From NCBI RefSeq assembly GCF_000378225.1, contig NZ_KB905141.1:107043-171042 (forward strand): 64,000 nt of DNA, in the 5' to 3' direction. The notes below the pieces were generated by a model. It did not search any database, had not been told where the DNA came from, and saw only the letters and a program-made list of their open reading frames with translations. The DNA is from Methylophilus methylotrophus DSM 46235 = ATCC 53528 (GTDB taxonomy: Bacteria; Pseudomonadota; Gammaproteobacteria; Burkholderiales; Methylophilaceae). The position numbers and the translations under genes were made by a program. Positions 54,750 to 64,000 of this stretch are shown here, piece after piece; position 1 is the first letter of the stretch; the number at the start of each line of letters is the position of its first letter.

Positions 54750-57629
54750 GTGAGTAAATTTCAATTAAAAAAAATAGCCTTTGCCTTGAGTTTGAGTACA
54801 GCCTTTTCGGTGCACGCAGCCGGTTTAGGAACCATGATTTCCAGCTCAAAACTTGGGGAACCGCTGAATGCGGAAATTGAGCTATTGGCGGTGACGCCTA
54901 ATGAACTGAATAGTATTCAGGCAGCGTTAGCCAGTGAACAGGTCTACCAGGACCAGATGCTGGAAAAACCGGCTTCTTACCCATTTATCAAGATTGAAGT
55001 TGGCAATAACACCAAAGGTCAGCCTGTACTCAAATTAAGCAGTACGCAGCCGATTACCGAAGCTTTTCTTGATATGTTGATCCAGGTCGATTGGCCGACA
55101 GGTCGTCTGGTCAAAGAGTATACGCTTTTGCTTGATCCCCCAGGCTTTAACTCCAATTATGTTTCCGAATCGGCTGGCTTGCCAATTACCAGCCAGCAAG
55201 CACCATCCCCCAGTTCGACTCAACCTGCTACTACGCCAGCCACCGAAACGGCGCCAAGCGAGCCTGCTGCAATTGAGCCGAAAAAATCGGCAAAGTCAGT
55301 CAAGCCAAAGGCCATACCTAAAGAAACCCCTGAAACCACTGAGACACCCTCGGATTCAGTGACTACAGAACGTGGCGATACCTTATATGCAATTGCCCGG
55401 CAGATGAAACCTGACAATATCAGCACGGAGCAAATGCTGGCTGCTCTGTATCAATCCAACCAACAGGCATTTGATGGCAAGAACATGAACCGCCTAAAAG
55501 TTGGGAAGATTATTCGGATGCCCGACCAGGCCACTCTGGAAAGTATCAGCCGACCGCAAGCCAGGAACGTAGTTGCTGAACACACGACGAACTGGCTAGC
55601 TTACAAAAACACATTGGCTAAAGTGGTCAAAGAGTCTGAGCCAAGCAACATGGGGGGGAATGCCCAGCAATCGGCTGGCAAGATCGGCAGTGCAGGTGAC
55701 AAGCCAGCCTCGCAAGCCAACGCTGGCAAAGATGTATTGAAGTTGTCTGCGGGAGATGAAAAATCGACCTCACAGGCAGATAAGGCAGCTAGCAAAGCAA
55801 CCGCCGCGCAGGAAGAGGCGATTGCCAAGGAAAATGCCATTAAAGAAGAGCAATCGCGTGCTGCGGCGCTAGAGAAGCAAGTTGCAGACATGAAGAAGCT
55901 CATGGAAATGAAAAATAATGCCATGGCGCAAGCTGAGAAAAATGCTGCGCAGGCGACCGAATCCCAAACTGGGGTAAAAACAGAGCCTGCAACACAGGAA
56001 AAACCTGCGGAGCAAGCTCAAACGGCACCAGCTCCAGAAGCACAGGATAAGCTTGCTGCTGAGCAGCAGCCAGCCAAGGCTGAGCCACCAGTACCGGCAC
56101 CCTTTGCGGAGGAGGCAGGTCAACCGCCTTCATTTATGCATGTGTTGCTGGAGCGTCTGAAAAACATAAGCCCGGTATTGCCCTGGGCTTTGATCGCATT
56201 GCCAATATTGCTGTGTGTCTGGGCCTTGATCAGGATACGCCGTAAAAAACAGATTGATACGTTTGAAGACGTGATTGTGACATCGCCAGCAACCGAGATG
56301 CAAAATAACACCGTATTTGGTGATACACAGGCTGCTGCTTCCGGTGATACTTCCTTCCTGACCGACTTCTCGCAAAGTGGCGTGGGTGGCATGATAGATT
56401 CGCATGATGTAGACCCGATTGCAGAAGCTGAAGTCTACATGGCCTATGGCCGCGACGCGCAGGCCGAGGAAATCCTTAAGGATGCGATCCAGAAAGATCC
56501 AGAGCGACAGGAGCTCAAGTTGAAATTGCTTGAGATTTATCAGGCGACTGGCAATAAAGTCGCTTTTGAATCATTGGCCAGTGAGATTTATGCCAAAATA
56601 GGCCCGGCAGATGCTACCTGGTCCAAAGTGACCGCCATGGGCCAGAAAGTGGACCCGGAGAATCCACTGTATGGTACGGTTTCCGCAGACGACGCTAGTG
56701 CGCAATTAGTACAGCCTGCTGTGATTGCAGCCGATGAAGCGCAAGCTGAAGAAGAGGGATATAACTTCAACTTTGAGGCGCCAGCACTGGAGTTTGATGA
56801 GGCTTCGCAAGCCGTCGCTGCTGCCAGCGCATCTGAGGAACAAGCCTCTGATGAACGCAAGGAGAGTGTCACCGCACAAAATGAGACGAATGAAGTCCCT
56901 GGTTTGCAACCTGAAACTGAGACCACGAATGCATTCCAGGTTGAGCCATCGATTGATTTTGCCGATACACAGCCTGATGAGGCACAGCGCGAGCTAGCAT
57001 CATTTGCGGCTGAAGTTGGAGCAGAGCCGGAAGCTGAAGAACCTCTCCGTTTTGAGGTTGAGCCTTCTGCCCAAACCGCTTTGAATGACGATGTCTCCAT
57101 GGATGCTGATGTAGCGTTAACACCTAAATCACTGGACTTGCCTTCATTGAACCTCGAGGATGATATCAGTGTGGCTGAAACGGGCGCCAACAAGCCATTA
57201 CAAATGGGCAGTGGAGAACAAGCACTCTCGACTGAAGATGCTGTTTTTGAGTCTTTGCCAGAGTTGTCACTAGAGCTGGGTGGTCCAAACGATACAACGA
57301 AGCAGGCGCCTGATGATGACGTATTGGATATTGATGAGATCAATCTGGCATCTCCAGTCGAGTCTTTAAACGAAGTCGCGACACCTGCAACGACTTCAGA
57401 CGAAGTTGCATTCCCCGAGATTTCTCTCGATGTCGCAGATACCACTGCTACAAGTTTAGATACGCCGGAAGATGAGCCGGAAGAAGTGAATACCAAGCTG
57501 GACTTGATCCAGGCATACATAGATATGGAAGATGCCATCGGTGCCAAGGAGTTGATTGAGGAGGTGCTGGCCGAAGGCGGCGAGCGTCAGCGACAGCGCG
57601 CCAACGAGTTGCTCTCTAAAATTGCGTAA
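54750..57629 (+). CDS. fimV: FimV-like pilus/polarity hub protein
   Basis: 959 residues; in relatives FimV anchors type IV pili and polar proteins. GTG start with AAGGG upstream. Signal peptide (about 1-24), FimV N-terminal domain (GLGTMISSSKLGEPLNAEIEL..., about 24-135), LysM peptidoglycan-binding domain (RGDTLYAIARQM...LKVGKIIRMPD, about 208-260), Ala/Glu/Gln-rich linker with a coiled coil (about 345-400), one membrane helix (LPWALIALPILLCVWALI, about 475-493), a TPR segment (about 550-620), a long acidic cytoplasmic region, and the conserved C-terminal FimV motif (KLDLIQAYIDMEDAIGAKELI, about 916-936). Ends in a strong terminator. Confidence 0.92.
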   Translation: MSKFQLKKIAFALSLSTAFSVHAAGLGTMISSSKLGEPLNAEIELLAVTPNELNSIQAALASEQVYQDQMLEKPASYPFIKIEVGNNTKGQPVLKLSSTQPITEAFLDMLIQVDWPTGRLVKEYTLLLDPPGFNSNYVSESAGLPITSQQAPSPSSTQPATTPATETAPSEPAAIEPKKSAKSVKPKAIPKETPETTETPSDSVTTERGDTLYAIARQMKPDNISTEQMLAALYQSNQQAFDGKNMNRLKVGKIIRMPDQATLESISRPQARNVVAEHTTNWLAYKNTLAKVVKESEPSNMGGNAQQSAGKIGSAGDKPASQANAGKDVLKLSAGDEKSTSQADKAASKATAAQEEAIAKENAIKEEQSRAAALEKQVADMKKLMEMKNNAMAQAEKNAAQATESQTGVKTEPATQEKPAEQAQTAPAPEAQDKLAAEQQPAKAEPPVPAPFAEEAGQPPSFMHVLLERLKNISPVLPWALIALPILLCVWALIRIRRKKQIDTFEDVIVTSPATEMQNNTVFGDTQAAASGDTSFLTDFSQSGVGGMIDSHDVDPIAEAEVYMAYGRDAQAEEILKDAIQKDPERQELKLKLLEIYQATGNKVAFESLASEIYAKIGPADATWSKVTAMGQKVDPENPLYGTVSADDASAQLVQPAVIAADEAQAEEEGYNFNFEAPALEFDEASQAVAAASASEEQASDERKESVTAQNETNEVPGLQPETETTNAFQVEPSIDFADTQPDEAQRELASFAAEVGAEPEAEEPLRFEVEPSAQTALNDDVSMDADVALTPKSLDLPSLNLEDDISVAETGANKPLQMGSGEQALSTEDAVFESLPELSLELGGPNDTTKQAPDDDVLDIDEINLASPVESLNEVATPATTSDEVAFPEISLDVADTTATSLDTPEDEPEEVNTKLDLIQAYIDMEDAIGAKELIEEVLAEGGERQRQRANELLSKIA

Positions 57630-57663
57630 AACAAGGCCGGGATTTCCGGCCTTGTTTTTTTAA
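57630..57663 (+). terminator. Rho-independent terminator of fimV
   Basis: 11-bp stem AACAAGGCCGG (57630-57640) / CCGGCCTTGTT (57646-57656), loop GATTT, followed by a T-run to 57661. Confidence 0.93.
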
Positions 57664-57708
57664 CTGTTGCATTAGGTGTTATTGCATGCAGCATTTATAC
57701 TAGGCGCC

Positions 57709-58491
57709 ATGAAAATTGCGATTGGCATTGAATATCATGGCGCCTATTTTCAAGGGTGGCAAAGCCAGCCGAATGCCGCAGGTGTTCAGGATGCCCTGGA
57801 AAGGGCGATAGCGCAGGTGGGGGGCGAACCTGTGCGATTACATGCTGCCGGACGGACCGATACTGGCGTACATGCATTGATGCAAGTGGCACATTTTGAA
57901 ACTTCCGTGGTCAGACCATTAAGCGCCTGGATACGCGGCACAAATGCCCATTTGCCCGCATGGGTACGGGTATTGTGGGCAAATGAGGTGGCGGATGATT
58001 TCCATGCCCGCTTTAGTGCACGCGCCCGCAGCTATCAATATATATTGTTTAACCATCCAGTTGCCCCCGCTAGCCAGCACGGCCGTGTAGGTTGGTATCA
58101 TAGACCGCTTAATACTGACGTGATGCAGCAAGCCATTCAGTTACTGGTAGGTGAACATGATTTCAGCGCTTTTCGCGCCAGCGAGTGCCAGGCAAGCAGT
58201 CCGGTACGTACTATGCAGCGGGCGGAGGTTATCCGGCACGGCAAGTGCTTCATTTTCAGTTTTCGGGCAAATGCGTTTTTGCAGCACCAGATTCGCAATA
58301 TGGTGGGCGCGTTGGTATATGTCGGACAGGGCAAGCTGAGTGCGAGAGGGTTTGCTGAGTTGCTTGAGCATAAGGACAGGCGGCTTTCCCCCCCCACATT
58401 CATGCCCGATGGTTTGTATTTCACTGGTGTCGATTATGATGCCTGCTGGCAATTGCCTCATTGCGAGGCGCGCTGGGATGAGGGAAATTAG
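57709..58491 (+). CDS. truA: tRNA pseudouridine(38-40) synthase TruA
   Basis: Makes pseudouridine in the anticodon arm of tRNAs. 260 residues from the ATG at 57709 (KIAIGIEYHGAYFQGWQSQ); an earlier ATG at 57676 overlaps the terminator region and is rejected. The catalytic Asp is in AAGRTDTGVHA (Asp about residue 51), and the later HDFSAFRASECQASSPVR and QIRNMVGALVYVG match TruA. First of the truA-trpF-trpB-trpA block. Confidence 0.95.
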   Translation: MKIAIGIEYHGAYFQGWQSQPNAAGVQDALERAIAQVGGEPVRLHAAGRTDTGVHALMQVAHFETSVVRPLSAWIRGTNAHLPAWVRVLWANEVADDFHARFSARARSYQYILFNHPVAPASQHGRVGWYHRPLNTDVMQQAIQLLVGEHDFSAFRASECQASSPVRTMQRAEVIRHGKCFIFSFRANAFLQHQIRNMVGALVYVGQGKLSARGFAELLEHKDRRLSPPTFMPDGLYFTGVDYDACWQLPHCEARWDEGN

Positions 58492-58499
58492 GACATTTG

Positions 58500-59147
58500 A
58501 TGACAAGAACCAGGGTTAAAATTTGTGGTATCACACGTCAGCAGGATGCATTAGAAGCGATTAGTGCAGGCGCAGATGCGCTAGGATTTGTGTTTTATGC
58601 CCCTAGCCCACGTGCTGTCCTGCCCGCTGAGGTGCAGGCGATCACGGCGATGTTGCCGCCATTCGTCAGCAAAGTCGGTTTGTTTGTGAATGCATCAGCC
58701 AGCGAAGTGCGTGAGGCGATTGTGACCGCAGGCCTGGATTGTTTGCAGTTTCACGGCGATGAATCTGCGGACTATTGCGCGCAATTTAATCTGCCATATT
58801 ACAAAGCAATCCGCGTCAAACCAGAGGTAAATTTGATACAATGCGAGCTTGATTTTGCATCGGCGACTGCATTGTTGCTGGATACCTATTCAGAAAAAGC
58901 GGTAGGTGGAACAGGCGAGGCCTTTGACTGGTCGGTGATTCCTGCTGGCATGCAAAAGCCGCTGGTTCTGGCGGGTGGTTTGAATCCTGACAATGTGACC
59001 CAAGCCATGCATCAGGTACATCCTTATGCTTTGGATGTCAGTGGCGGTGTTGAAGTAGAAAAGGGAATAAAATCCGCACAAAAAATAGCTGCATTCATGC
59101 AGCAGGTGATGCAGTGTGATGCTGCACGTAATGGGTGGTTAGAGTAA
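58500..59147 (+). CDS. trpF: Phosphoribosylanthranilate isomerase
   Basis: Third step from anthranilate in tryptophan synthesis. 215 residues from the ATG at 58500 (TAGGA upstream); a TTG one codon earlier is possible. TIM barrel with VKICGITRQQDA (catalytic Cys), GFVFYAPSPR, LQFHGDE, LLDTYSEKAVGGTGEAFDW and LAGGLNPDNV. Stand-alone TrpF not fused to TrpC. It follows truA by 8 bp. Confidence 0.95.
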   Translation: MTRTRVKICGITRQQDALEAISAGADALGFVFYAPSPRAVLPAEVQAITAMLPPFVSKVGLFVNASASEVREAIVTAGLDCLQFHGDESADYCAQFNLPYYKAIRVKPEVNLIQCELDFASATALLLDTYSEKAVGGTGEAFDWSVIPAGMQKPLVLAGGLNPDNVTQAMHQVHPYALDVSGGVEVEKGIKSAQKIAAFMQQVMQCDAARNGWLE

Positions 59148-59169
59148 CAAACGAGAGACGGAGTAAAGC

Positions 59170-60372
59170 ATGAAAGTCTATGACATGCCTGATGAGCGCG
59201 GCCACTTTGGACCTTTTGGTGGCGTTTTTGTTGCAGAAACCTTGGTAGAGGCCTTGGAAGAACTGCGCGTGATGTATGAAAAATATCGTCATGACCCTGA
59301 ATTCCTGGCAGAATTTGCTTACGACCTCAAGCATTTTGTTGGTCGCCCCAGCCCGATTTACCATGCCAAGCGTCTTTCCGAAAAGGTGGGTGGCGCGCAA
59401 ATTTATCTTAAGCGCGAAGATTTAAACCACACCGGTGCGCATAAAATCAATAATACAATCGGCCAGGCTTTGTTGGCCAAGCGCATGGGCAAGCCTCGCG
59501 TCATCGCCGAAACCGGTGCCGGACAGCATGGCGTGGCAACGGCCACGATTGCTGCGCGTTTAGGCTTGGAATGTGTTGTCTATATGGGTGCCGAAGATGT
59601 CAAACGCCAGGCACCGAACGTCTTTCGCATGAAGCTGCTGGGGGCCACGGTAGTCCCCGTCGAAAGTGGTTCCAAAACCCTGAAAGATGCATTGAATGAA
59701 GCCATGCGTGACTGGGTCACCAATATCTCCAATACTTTCTATATTATCGGTACTGTGGCAGGCCCTCATCCCTACCCGATGATGGTGCGTGATTTTCAGG
59801 CGGTGATTGGTATTGAAGCCAAAGAGCAAATGCAGGAAATGATAGGCCGACAGCCAGATGCCGTGGTGGCCTGTGTTGGCGGTGGTTCCAATGCAATGGG
59901 CATTTTCTATCCTTACATTGATGTGGAAGGTGTACGCCTGATAGGTGTGGAGGCTGGCGGACATGGTCTGCACACAGGCCAGCATGCGGCGCCACTGACC
60001 GCAAATAGCCCGATTGGTGTGTTGCATGGTAACCGTACTTACCTCATGCAGGACGAAGATGGCAATATCATCGAGACGCATTCGATTTCTGCAGGTCTCG
60101 ATTATCCGGGTGTAGGTCCTGAGCATGCCTGGTTAAAAGATATCAAGCGTGCTGAATATGTGGCCATTACCGACGATGAGGCCATGGCGGCCTTTCATAA
60201 TCTGTGCCGTACTGAAGGCATTATTCCTGCCATGGAAACCAGTCATGCTCTAGCACATGCCGAGAAAATGGCAAAAACCATGTCCCCAGACCAGGTCGTT
60301 CTGGTGAACCTGTCTGGCCGTGGTGACAAAGACATTAATACGGTGGCACGCCTGGCTAACATTACACTGTGA
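59170..60372 (+). CDS. trpB: Tryptophan synthase beta chain
   Basis: PLP enzyme joining indole and serine. 400 residues. It shows [11 protein letters not shown], the PLP-lysine motif [18 protein letters not shown] (Lys about residue 92), [16 protein letters not shown] and the phosphate loop [10 protein letters not shown]. Ordinary TrpB1 type. The gap to trpA (92 bp) contains a hairpin. Confidence 0.96.
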   Translation: MKVYDMPDERGHFGPFGGVFVAETLVEALEELRVMYEKYRHDPEFLAEFAYDLKHFVGRPSPIYHAKRLSEKVGGAQIYLKREDLNHTGAHKINNTIGQALLAKRMGKPRVIAETGAGQHGVATATIAARLGLECVVYMGAEDVKRQAPNVFRMKLLGATVVPVESGSKTLKDALNEAMRDWVTNISNTFYIIGTVAGPHPYPMMVRDFQAVIGIEAKEQMQEMIGRQPDAVVACVGGGSNAMGIFYPYIDVEGVRLIGVEAGGHGLHTGQHAAPLTANSPIGVLHGNRTYLMQDEDGNIIETHSISAGLDYPGVGPEHAWLKDIKRAEYVAITDDEAMAAFHNLCRTEGIIPAMETSHALAHAEKMAKTMSPDQVVLVNLSGRGDKDINTVARLANITL

Positions 60373-60382
60373 CACTTTTGCG

Positions 60383-60419
60383 CCTGCCGATCTCAGGGGT
60401 GAGTTCATCGTTCGGCAGG
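60383..60419 (+). other. Hairpin between trpB and trpA
   Basis: Perfect 8-bp stem CCTGCCGA (60383-60390) / TCGGCAGG (60412-60419) with a 21-nt loop and no T-run. It could stabilise or process the trpB-trpA mRNA. The 45 bp after it, up to the trpA ATG, hold no clear ribosome binding site. Confidence 0.45.
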
Positions 60420-60464
60420 ATAGCAAAACACGTCATTATTTGAGTTCATTAAAAAAATATTCTT

Positions 60465-61265
60465 ATGTCACGCATTCAATCTGTATTTTCCGCACTCAAA
60501 GCGCAAGGCAAAAAGGCGCTGATTCCGTATATCACGGCAGGTGATCCGCATCCTGACCAAACAGTCACGCTGATGCATACGTTGGTAAGTTCCGGGGCAG
60601 ACATGATTGAGCTTGGCGTCCCGTTTTCTGACCCGATGGCCGACGGTCCTGTTATCCAGCGCGCCAGCGAGCGCGCCCTAGTGCACAAAATGGGGCTGCG
60701 TAAGGTACTGGAAATGGTGAAAACCTTTCGTGAAACCAATCAAGCGACGCCGATTGTGCTGATGGGCTATGCAAATCCGATTGAAGCCATGGGGAGTGCG
60801 AAATTCGTCGCATTGGCTAAAGAGGCAGGTGTCGATGGCGTACTGACGGTGGATTATCCACCAGAAGAGTGCGAAGCATTTAATCGCGAGCTTGCCGATG
60901 CGGGGATGGATAGTATTTTCCTGTTGTCGCCTACGACAGAACCATCGCGTACGGAGTTGATTGTGAAGCAGGCGACGGGCTTTCTTTACTATGTTTCCCT
61001 CAAGGGCGTGACGGGTGCTGCAAACCTGGATATTACTGAAGTTAAAAAGCGTGTCGCAGAGATTCGCAAGCAAACCACGCTGCCAATCGGGGTTGGTTTT
61101 GGAGTTAAAGATGCTGCGACTGCCCGTGAAGTGGCTGCGATAGCTGACGCGGTAGTGGTTGGTAGCCGTATGGTGCTGGCGATTGAGGGGTCGGATGCAA
61201 ATAATCTGATCAGTAATGTGCAGACATTAATGAAGGAATTGCGTACTGCGATTGATTCCGTATAG
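60465..61265 (+). CDS. trpA: Tryptophan synthase alpha chain
   Basis: Cleaves indole-3-glycerol phosphate to indole for TrpB. 266 residues, TIM barrel. It shows ALIPYITAGDP, the catalytic Glu in MIELGVPFSDPMADGPVIQ (Glu about residue 48), catalytic Asp in GVDGVLTVDYPPEE and GVGFGVKD. No Shine-Dalgarno-like sequence is visible before the ATG (AAAAAAATATTCTT), which is unusual in this window. Confidence 0.95.
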   Translation: MSRIQSVFSALKAQGKKALIPYITAGDPHPDQTVTLMHTLVSSGADMIELGVPFSDPMADGPVIQRASERALVHKMGLRKVLEMVKTFRETNQATPIVLMGYANPIEAMGSAKFVALAKEAGVDGVLTVDYPPEECEAFNRELADAGMDSIFLLSPTTEPSRTELIVKQATGFLYYVSLKGVTGAANLDITEVKKRVAEIRKQTTLPIGVGFGVKDAATAREVAAIADAVVVGSRMVLAIEGSDANNLISNVQTLMKELRTAIDSV

Positions 61266-61316
61266 GCCGCCAAGAGCGAAGCTATACCTCATCGCAATAT
61301 TTAAGCAGGAGAGATT

Positions 61317-62183
61317 ATGAGTTGGTTAGACAAGATTCCACAAAAGATTAAACGCGCCGTTGGCTCCGTGCAGAAGCGCAATGTGCCTGAGGGGCTGTGG
61401 CATAAATGCGATGCTTGCCAGACGGTTCTTTACCGGACAGATCTGGATGCCAACCTGGAAGTGTGTCCTCAATGTGGACACCATCATCGGCTGGGGGCGC
61501 GTGACCGTCTCAATGTACTGCTTGATGCAGAAGGGCGTGTTGAGATTGGGGCCGATGTCACCCCAGTGGATGCGTTGAAGTTCAAGGATAGTAAAACTTA
61601 TGCTGAGCGTATGAAAGCTGCACAGCGTGATGTAAAAGAAAAAGATGCACTGATTGTCATGCGCGGTACGATAGAAAGCGTGCCCGTGGTCGCCGCGGTG
61701 TTTGAATTCAAGTTCATGGGTGGCTCCATGGGATCTGTAGTCGGTGAGCGTTTTGTGCGTGGCGTGCAGGCGGCGATCGATAATAAATGTGCATTTATCT
61801 GTATTTCTGCCAGTGGCGGTGCGCGTATGCAGGAGGGGCTTTTGTCATTGATGCAAATGGCTAAAACCAGTGCGGCTTTGACCAAGTTATCTGAGGCCGG
61901 ACTGCCTTATGTCTCCGTCCTGACTGACCCGACCATGGGAGGTGTGTCCGCCAGCTTTGCCATGCTTGGCGATGTGATTGTGGCTGAGCCGAATGCGCTG
62001 ATTGGTTTTGCCGGACCGCGCGTGATTGAGCAGACTGTTCGCGAGACCTTGCCGGAAGGTTTCCAGCGCGCAGAGTTCCTGCTGACGCACGGCGCCATTG
62101 ATATGATCATAGACCGCCGTGAAATGCGTGCAAAACTGAGTCAGTTATTGTCCAGCTTGTTGAATCTGACCAAAGCTGCCTGA
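61317..62183 (+). CDS. accD: Acetyl-CoA carboxylase carboxyltransferase subunit beta
   Basis: Transfers carboxyl from biotin to acetyl-CoA in fatty acid synthesis with AccA. 288 residues. Zinc ribbon with CDAC and CPQC pairs (about residues 27-49), then the crotonase-type core [31 protein letters not shown] and [18 protein letters not shown] precedes the ATG. The last base of its stop overlaps the folC start (TGATG). Confidence 0.96.
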   Translation: MSWLDKIPQKIKRAVGSVQKRNVPEGLWHKCDACQTVLYRTDLDANLEVCPQCGHHHRLGARDRLNVLLDAEGRVEIGADVTPVDALKFKDSKTYAERMKAAQRDVKEKDALIVMRGTIESVPVVAAVFEFKFMGGSMGSVVGERFVRGVQAAIDNKCAFICISASGGARMQEGLLSLMQMAKTSAALTKLSEAGLPYVSVLTDPTMGGVSASFAMLGDVIVAEPNALIGFAGPRVIEQTVRETLPEGFQRAEFLLTHGAIDMIIDRREMRAKLSQLLSSLLNLTKAA

Positions 62184-63478
62184 TGCCACCTGTGATACCC
62201 GAGCTGCCAAAAACCGTTGAAGACTGGCTCGGTTACATCGAATCGCTACATCCCAAATCCATTGAAATGGGTTTGGGCCGTGTACAAACTGTCGCAAACC
62301 GCTTGCAACTGAAATTTCCCTTTACCGTCATTACTGTCGGGGGGACCAATGGTAAAGGATCGACCTGTGCCATGCTTGAGCGTATTTACACTTTGTCCGG
62401 GTACCGCGTTGGCTGTTACACCTCCCCGCATCTGCTGCATTATCAGGAGCGCGTGCGCTTCAATGGCGAAGAAATCGCCGATGGGCAATTATGTGACGCG
62501 TTTGCCGCGGTAGAGCAAGCGCGTGCTGATATTACGCTGACTTATTTTGAAATGGGCACCTTGGCCGCATTGTGGGCTTTTGAACAAGCACCTCTCGATG
62601 TCGTAGTGCTCGAAGTTGGTTTGGGTGGACGTCTGGATGCGGTAAATATCGTCGATGCGGATTGTGCCATCGTGACCAATGTCGACCTGGATCATATGGA
62701 GTTCCTTGGCGATACGCGTGAATTGATCGGTCATGAAAAAGCAGGCATCTATCGCCAGCAGCAGATAGCCATTTGCGGTGATGCCAATCCTCCCGCTTCT
62801 TTGTTGCTGTATGCCAGCTCACTGGGGGTAACATTGAATCGCTTTGGAATCGATTACCAGATTGATATCAGTGATACGCAAAAAGCCCACTATCGTGATG
62901 CGCAGGGTCAACTGGATATCGGCAGCTTAAGTTTGTTTGGCCGATATCAATGGAACAATGCCGCCAATGTGATGTTTGCCGTGCGCTCGCTCCATGACAG
63001 ATTGCCCGTGGCAGAAGCGCAGCTATTACAGGCGTTGACTGGGACGGAGGTGACCGGCAGGTTCCAGTATTGGCACCGCTCACCTGATGTGATTCTGGAT
63101 GTGGCGCATAACCCCCATGCTGCCCGTGCCTTGCGCGATAATTTGCAGCGCCTCAGCGTAGAAGGTGGAAAAGTGATTGCCGTATTTTCCATGCTGTCTG
63201 ACAAAGATATCGCCAGCGTGGTAGATATTTTGCATGATGTGATCGATGAGTGGCATGTTGCACCTATACAGCATCCTCGCGCCGCCAGCATAGACTTCCT
63301 GCAAACCTGTTTAACCCCATATGTTTCTCCCCAACATATTTACCCGTATGCTGATTTGGCCGCTGCATTACAGTCCGCTTATAAAAAGGCTGCAAAAAAT
63401 GATAAAATTATTGTGTTCGGTTCATTCTTTACGGTGGCCGCGATACTGGAATTAACGCCTGATCAGTGGGCCTTGTAA
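62183..63478 (+). CDS. folC: Bifunctional folylpolyglutamate/dihydrofolate synthase
   Basis: Adds glutamate to folates and converts dihydropteroate to dihydrofolate. 431 residues of the Mur-ligase fold. ATP site TVGGTNGKGSTCAML (about residues 51-65), then YTSPHLLHYQERVRFNGE, VVLEVGLGGRLDAVNIVDAD and LDHMEFLGDT; the C-terminal domain has DVAHNPHAARAL. Coupled to accD, and followed by dedD as in many proteobacteria. It links to pabC at 26868 in the same pathway. Confidence 0.95.
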   Translation: MPPVIPELPKTVEDWLGYIESLHPKSIEMGLGRVQTVANRLQLKFPFTVITVGGTNGKGSTCAMLERIYTLSGYRVGCYTSPHLLHYQERVRFNGEEIADGQLCDAFAAVEQARADITLTYFEMGTLAALWAFEQAPLDVVVLEVGLGGRLDAVNIVDADCAIVTNVDLDHMEFLGDTRELIGHEKAGIYRQQQIAICGDANPPASLLLYASSLGVTLNRFGIDYQIDISDTQKAHYRDAQGQLDIGSLSLFGRYQWNNAANVMFAVRSLHDRLPVAEAQLLQALTGTEVTGRFQYWHRSPDVILDVAHNPHAARALRDNLQRLSVEGGKVIAVFSMLSDKDIASVVDILHDVIDEWHVAPIQHPRAASIDFLQTCLTPYVSPQHIYPYADLAAALQSAYKKAAKNDKIIVFGSFFTVAAILELTPDQWAL

Positions 63479-63525
63479 AGGCTGTCCTGTTTGCGCATTG
63501 ACCTGAGTGAGAACTTCAAAACATT

Positions 63526-64000
63526 ATGGCTAGAGATGCTGTGACCGACAATGAACTGTTGCTCAAAAAAACCGCTCGCAGGCGGTTGGTAGGGGCGATT
63601 ACCCTGGTGGTCCTGATGTTGATTATCCTGCCTTTTGTGCTTAAGGACAGAGTGGTCGAATCCAGTCACGACAATGTTGAAATCACGGTTGTTAACCGCC
63701 AGGCTAATCGTGAACCCATCCTTGAGTTACCCGATGATGAGGTGGTCATCGATAACGAAATAGCCCCTGTTGCCAATAAGCCAACTCCCGCACAAGCGGC
63801 AGAGGTGCCGGAAGCACGTATCGAAGAACCCTCAGCACCTGCAAACACGACAACTCCTGAGCCAAAACTCGCAAAAACGGAGACGCCCAAGCCAGTAGCG
63901 GCACCAGAGCAACCAGCCCCACCCAAGGCTGTAATTGTTGAACCCAAAGTTGAACCCAAAGTTGAACCCAAAGTTGAACCCAAAGTTGAACCCAAAGTTG
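63526..64000 (+). CDS. dedD: DedD-like SPOR-domain protein (partial, C-terminus beyond window)
   Basis: 158 codons visible before the window ends. A short basic cytoplasmic start (MARDAVTDNELLLKKTARRR), one membrane helix (about 21-39, LVGAITLVVLMLIILPFVL) and a Pro/Ala/Glu/Lys-rich periplasmic linker. The expected C-terminal SPOR domain, which binds denuded peptidoglycan at the division site, lies outside. Position after folC is the standard dedD place. The linker ends in VEPK repeats encoded by a 12-bp tandem repeat running off the edge. Confidence 0.87.
   Translation, partial: MARDAVTDNELLLKKTARRRLVGAITLVVLMLIILPFVLKDRVVESSHDNVEITVVNRQANREPILELPDDEVVIDNEIAPVANKPTPAQAAEVPEARIEEPSAPANTTTPEPKLAKTETPKPVAAPEQPAPPKAVIVEPKVEPKVEPKVEPKVEPKV
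63937..64000 (+). repeat. 12-bp tandem repeat within dedD
   Basis: Unit GTTGAACCCAAA occurs five times without a mismatch (63937-63996) and a sixth copy begins at 63997 as the window ends. It encodes VEPK repeats in the periplasmic linker. Perfect identity suggests recent slippage, so copy number may vary between strains. Confidence 0.95.

Noticed and set aside
56588..57547. 319-codon open frame on the minus strand, very rich in Ser
   Set aside because: Antisense shadow of the fimV acidic region; low-complexity product without ribosome binding site or family features.
63666..63995. Minus-strand frame with GSTL repeats
   Set aside because: It is the reverse reading of the dedD 12-bp repeat; the plus strand gives a membrane helix and linker in the expected place after folC.
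63937..64000. Tandem repeat considered as a CRISPR array
   Set aside because: Units are contiguous, 12 bp, in frame and without spacers.

Overview
The window looks like chromosomal DNA of a betaproteobacterium, most probably a methylotroph of the Methylophilaceae (Methylophilus / Methylotenera / Methylovorus type). The reasons are the gene order asd-fimV-truA-trpF-trpB-trpA-accD-folC-dedD, which is typical of beta/gammaproteobacteria; a stand-alone pqqA (PQQ precursor peptide) as expected in methanol oxidisers; citramalate synthase next to arginine and leucine genes; and moderate GC content. This assignment is an inference, since there is no rRNA in the window. I see no prophage, insertion sequence, CRISPR array or origin.

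Layout. 1-7655: the 5' part of rep helicase, a membrane diguanylate cyclase, the GTPase RbgA/YlqF, three envelope proteins (DUF481, OmpW, a small coiled coil) and a methyltransferase. 7854-8140: orphan pqqA, then an intergenic region with two palindromes. 8141-19697: a metal (probably zinc) homeostasis island holding a periplasmic M14 zinc hydrolase; a tightly coupled TonB receptor plus ABC-2 transporter with two DUF3526 permeases whose extracytoplasmic loops are rich in histidine; a DUF1826 protein; two COG0523 GTPases; a ZIP transporter; and Zur. selO lies directly upstream of zur. 21413-26216: RNA and nucleotide genes (RNB exonuclease, spermidine-synthase-like protein, RlmL-like methyltransferase, MazG-like, YbaK). 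26236-32753: an orphan Ser/Thr-rich protein and then pabC-mltG-tmk-holB-pilZ-tatD-MBL hydrolase and a BamE-like secreted protein. 33339-38624: tRNA-Leu(CAG), rnr, rlmB, ABC exporter. 38649-42040: beta-helix lipoprotein and mqo. 42361-48050: small membrane protein, PuuD-like protein, argD-argF-argG-cimA. 48036-54542: XRE regulator, leuC-leuD-leuB, ppnP between two related inverted-repeat elements, yajQ, a mini-lipoprotein and asd. 54750-64000: fimV, truA, trpF, trpB, trpA, accD, folC and the start of dedD with a 12-bp tandem repeat at the window edge.

How the parts work together. The most interesting region is the metal island. Palindromes of the form (T/C)GCAA-N5-TTGCA occur twice in front of the ZIP gene, which heads the large minus-strand cluster, and once in front of the convergent M14 hydrolase. 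A Fur-family Zur regulator is encoded 0.8 kb from the ZIP start. I infer one zinc-starvation regulon combining outer-membrane uptake, a poorly described ABC-2/DUF3526 transporter, ZIP import, GTPase metallochaperones and a periplasmic zinc hydrolase. The remainder is mostly housekeeping: cimA with leuCDB supplies branched-chain precursors, argDFG makes arginine, and trpFBA with accD/folC forms the conserved biosynthetic block.
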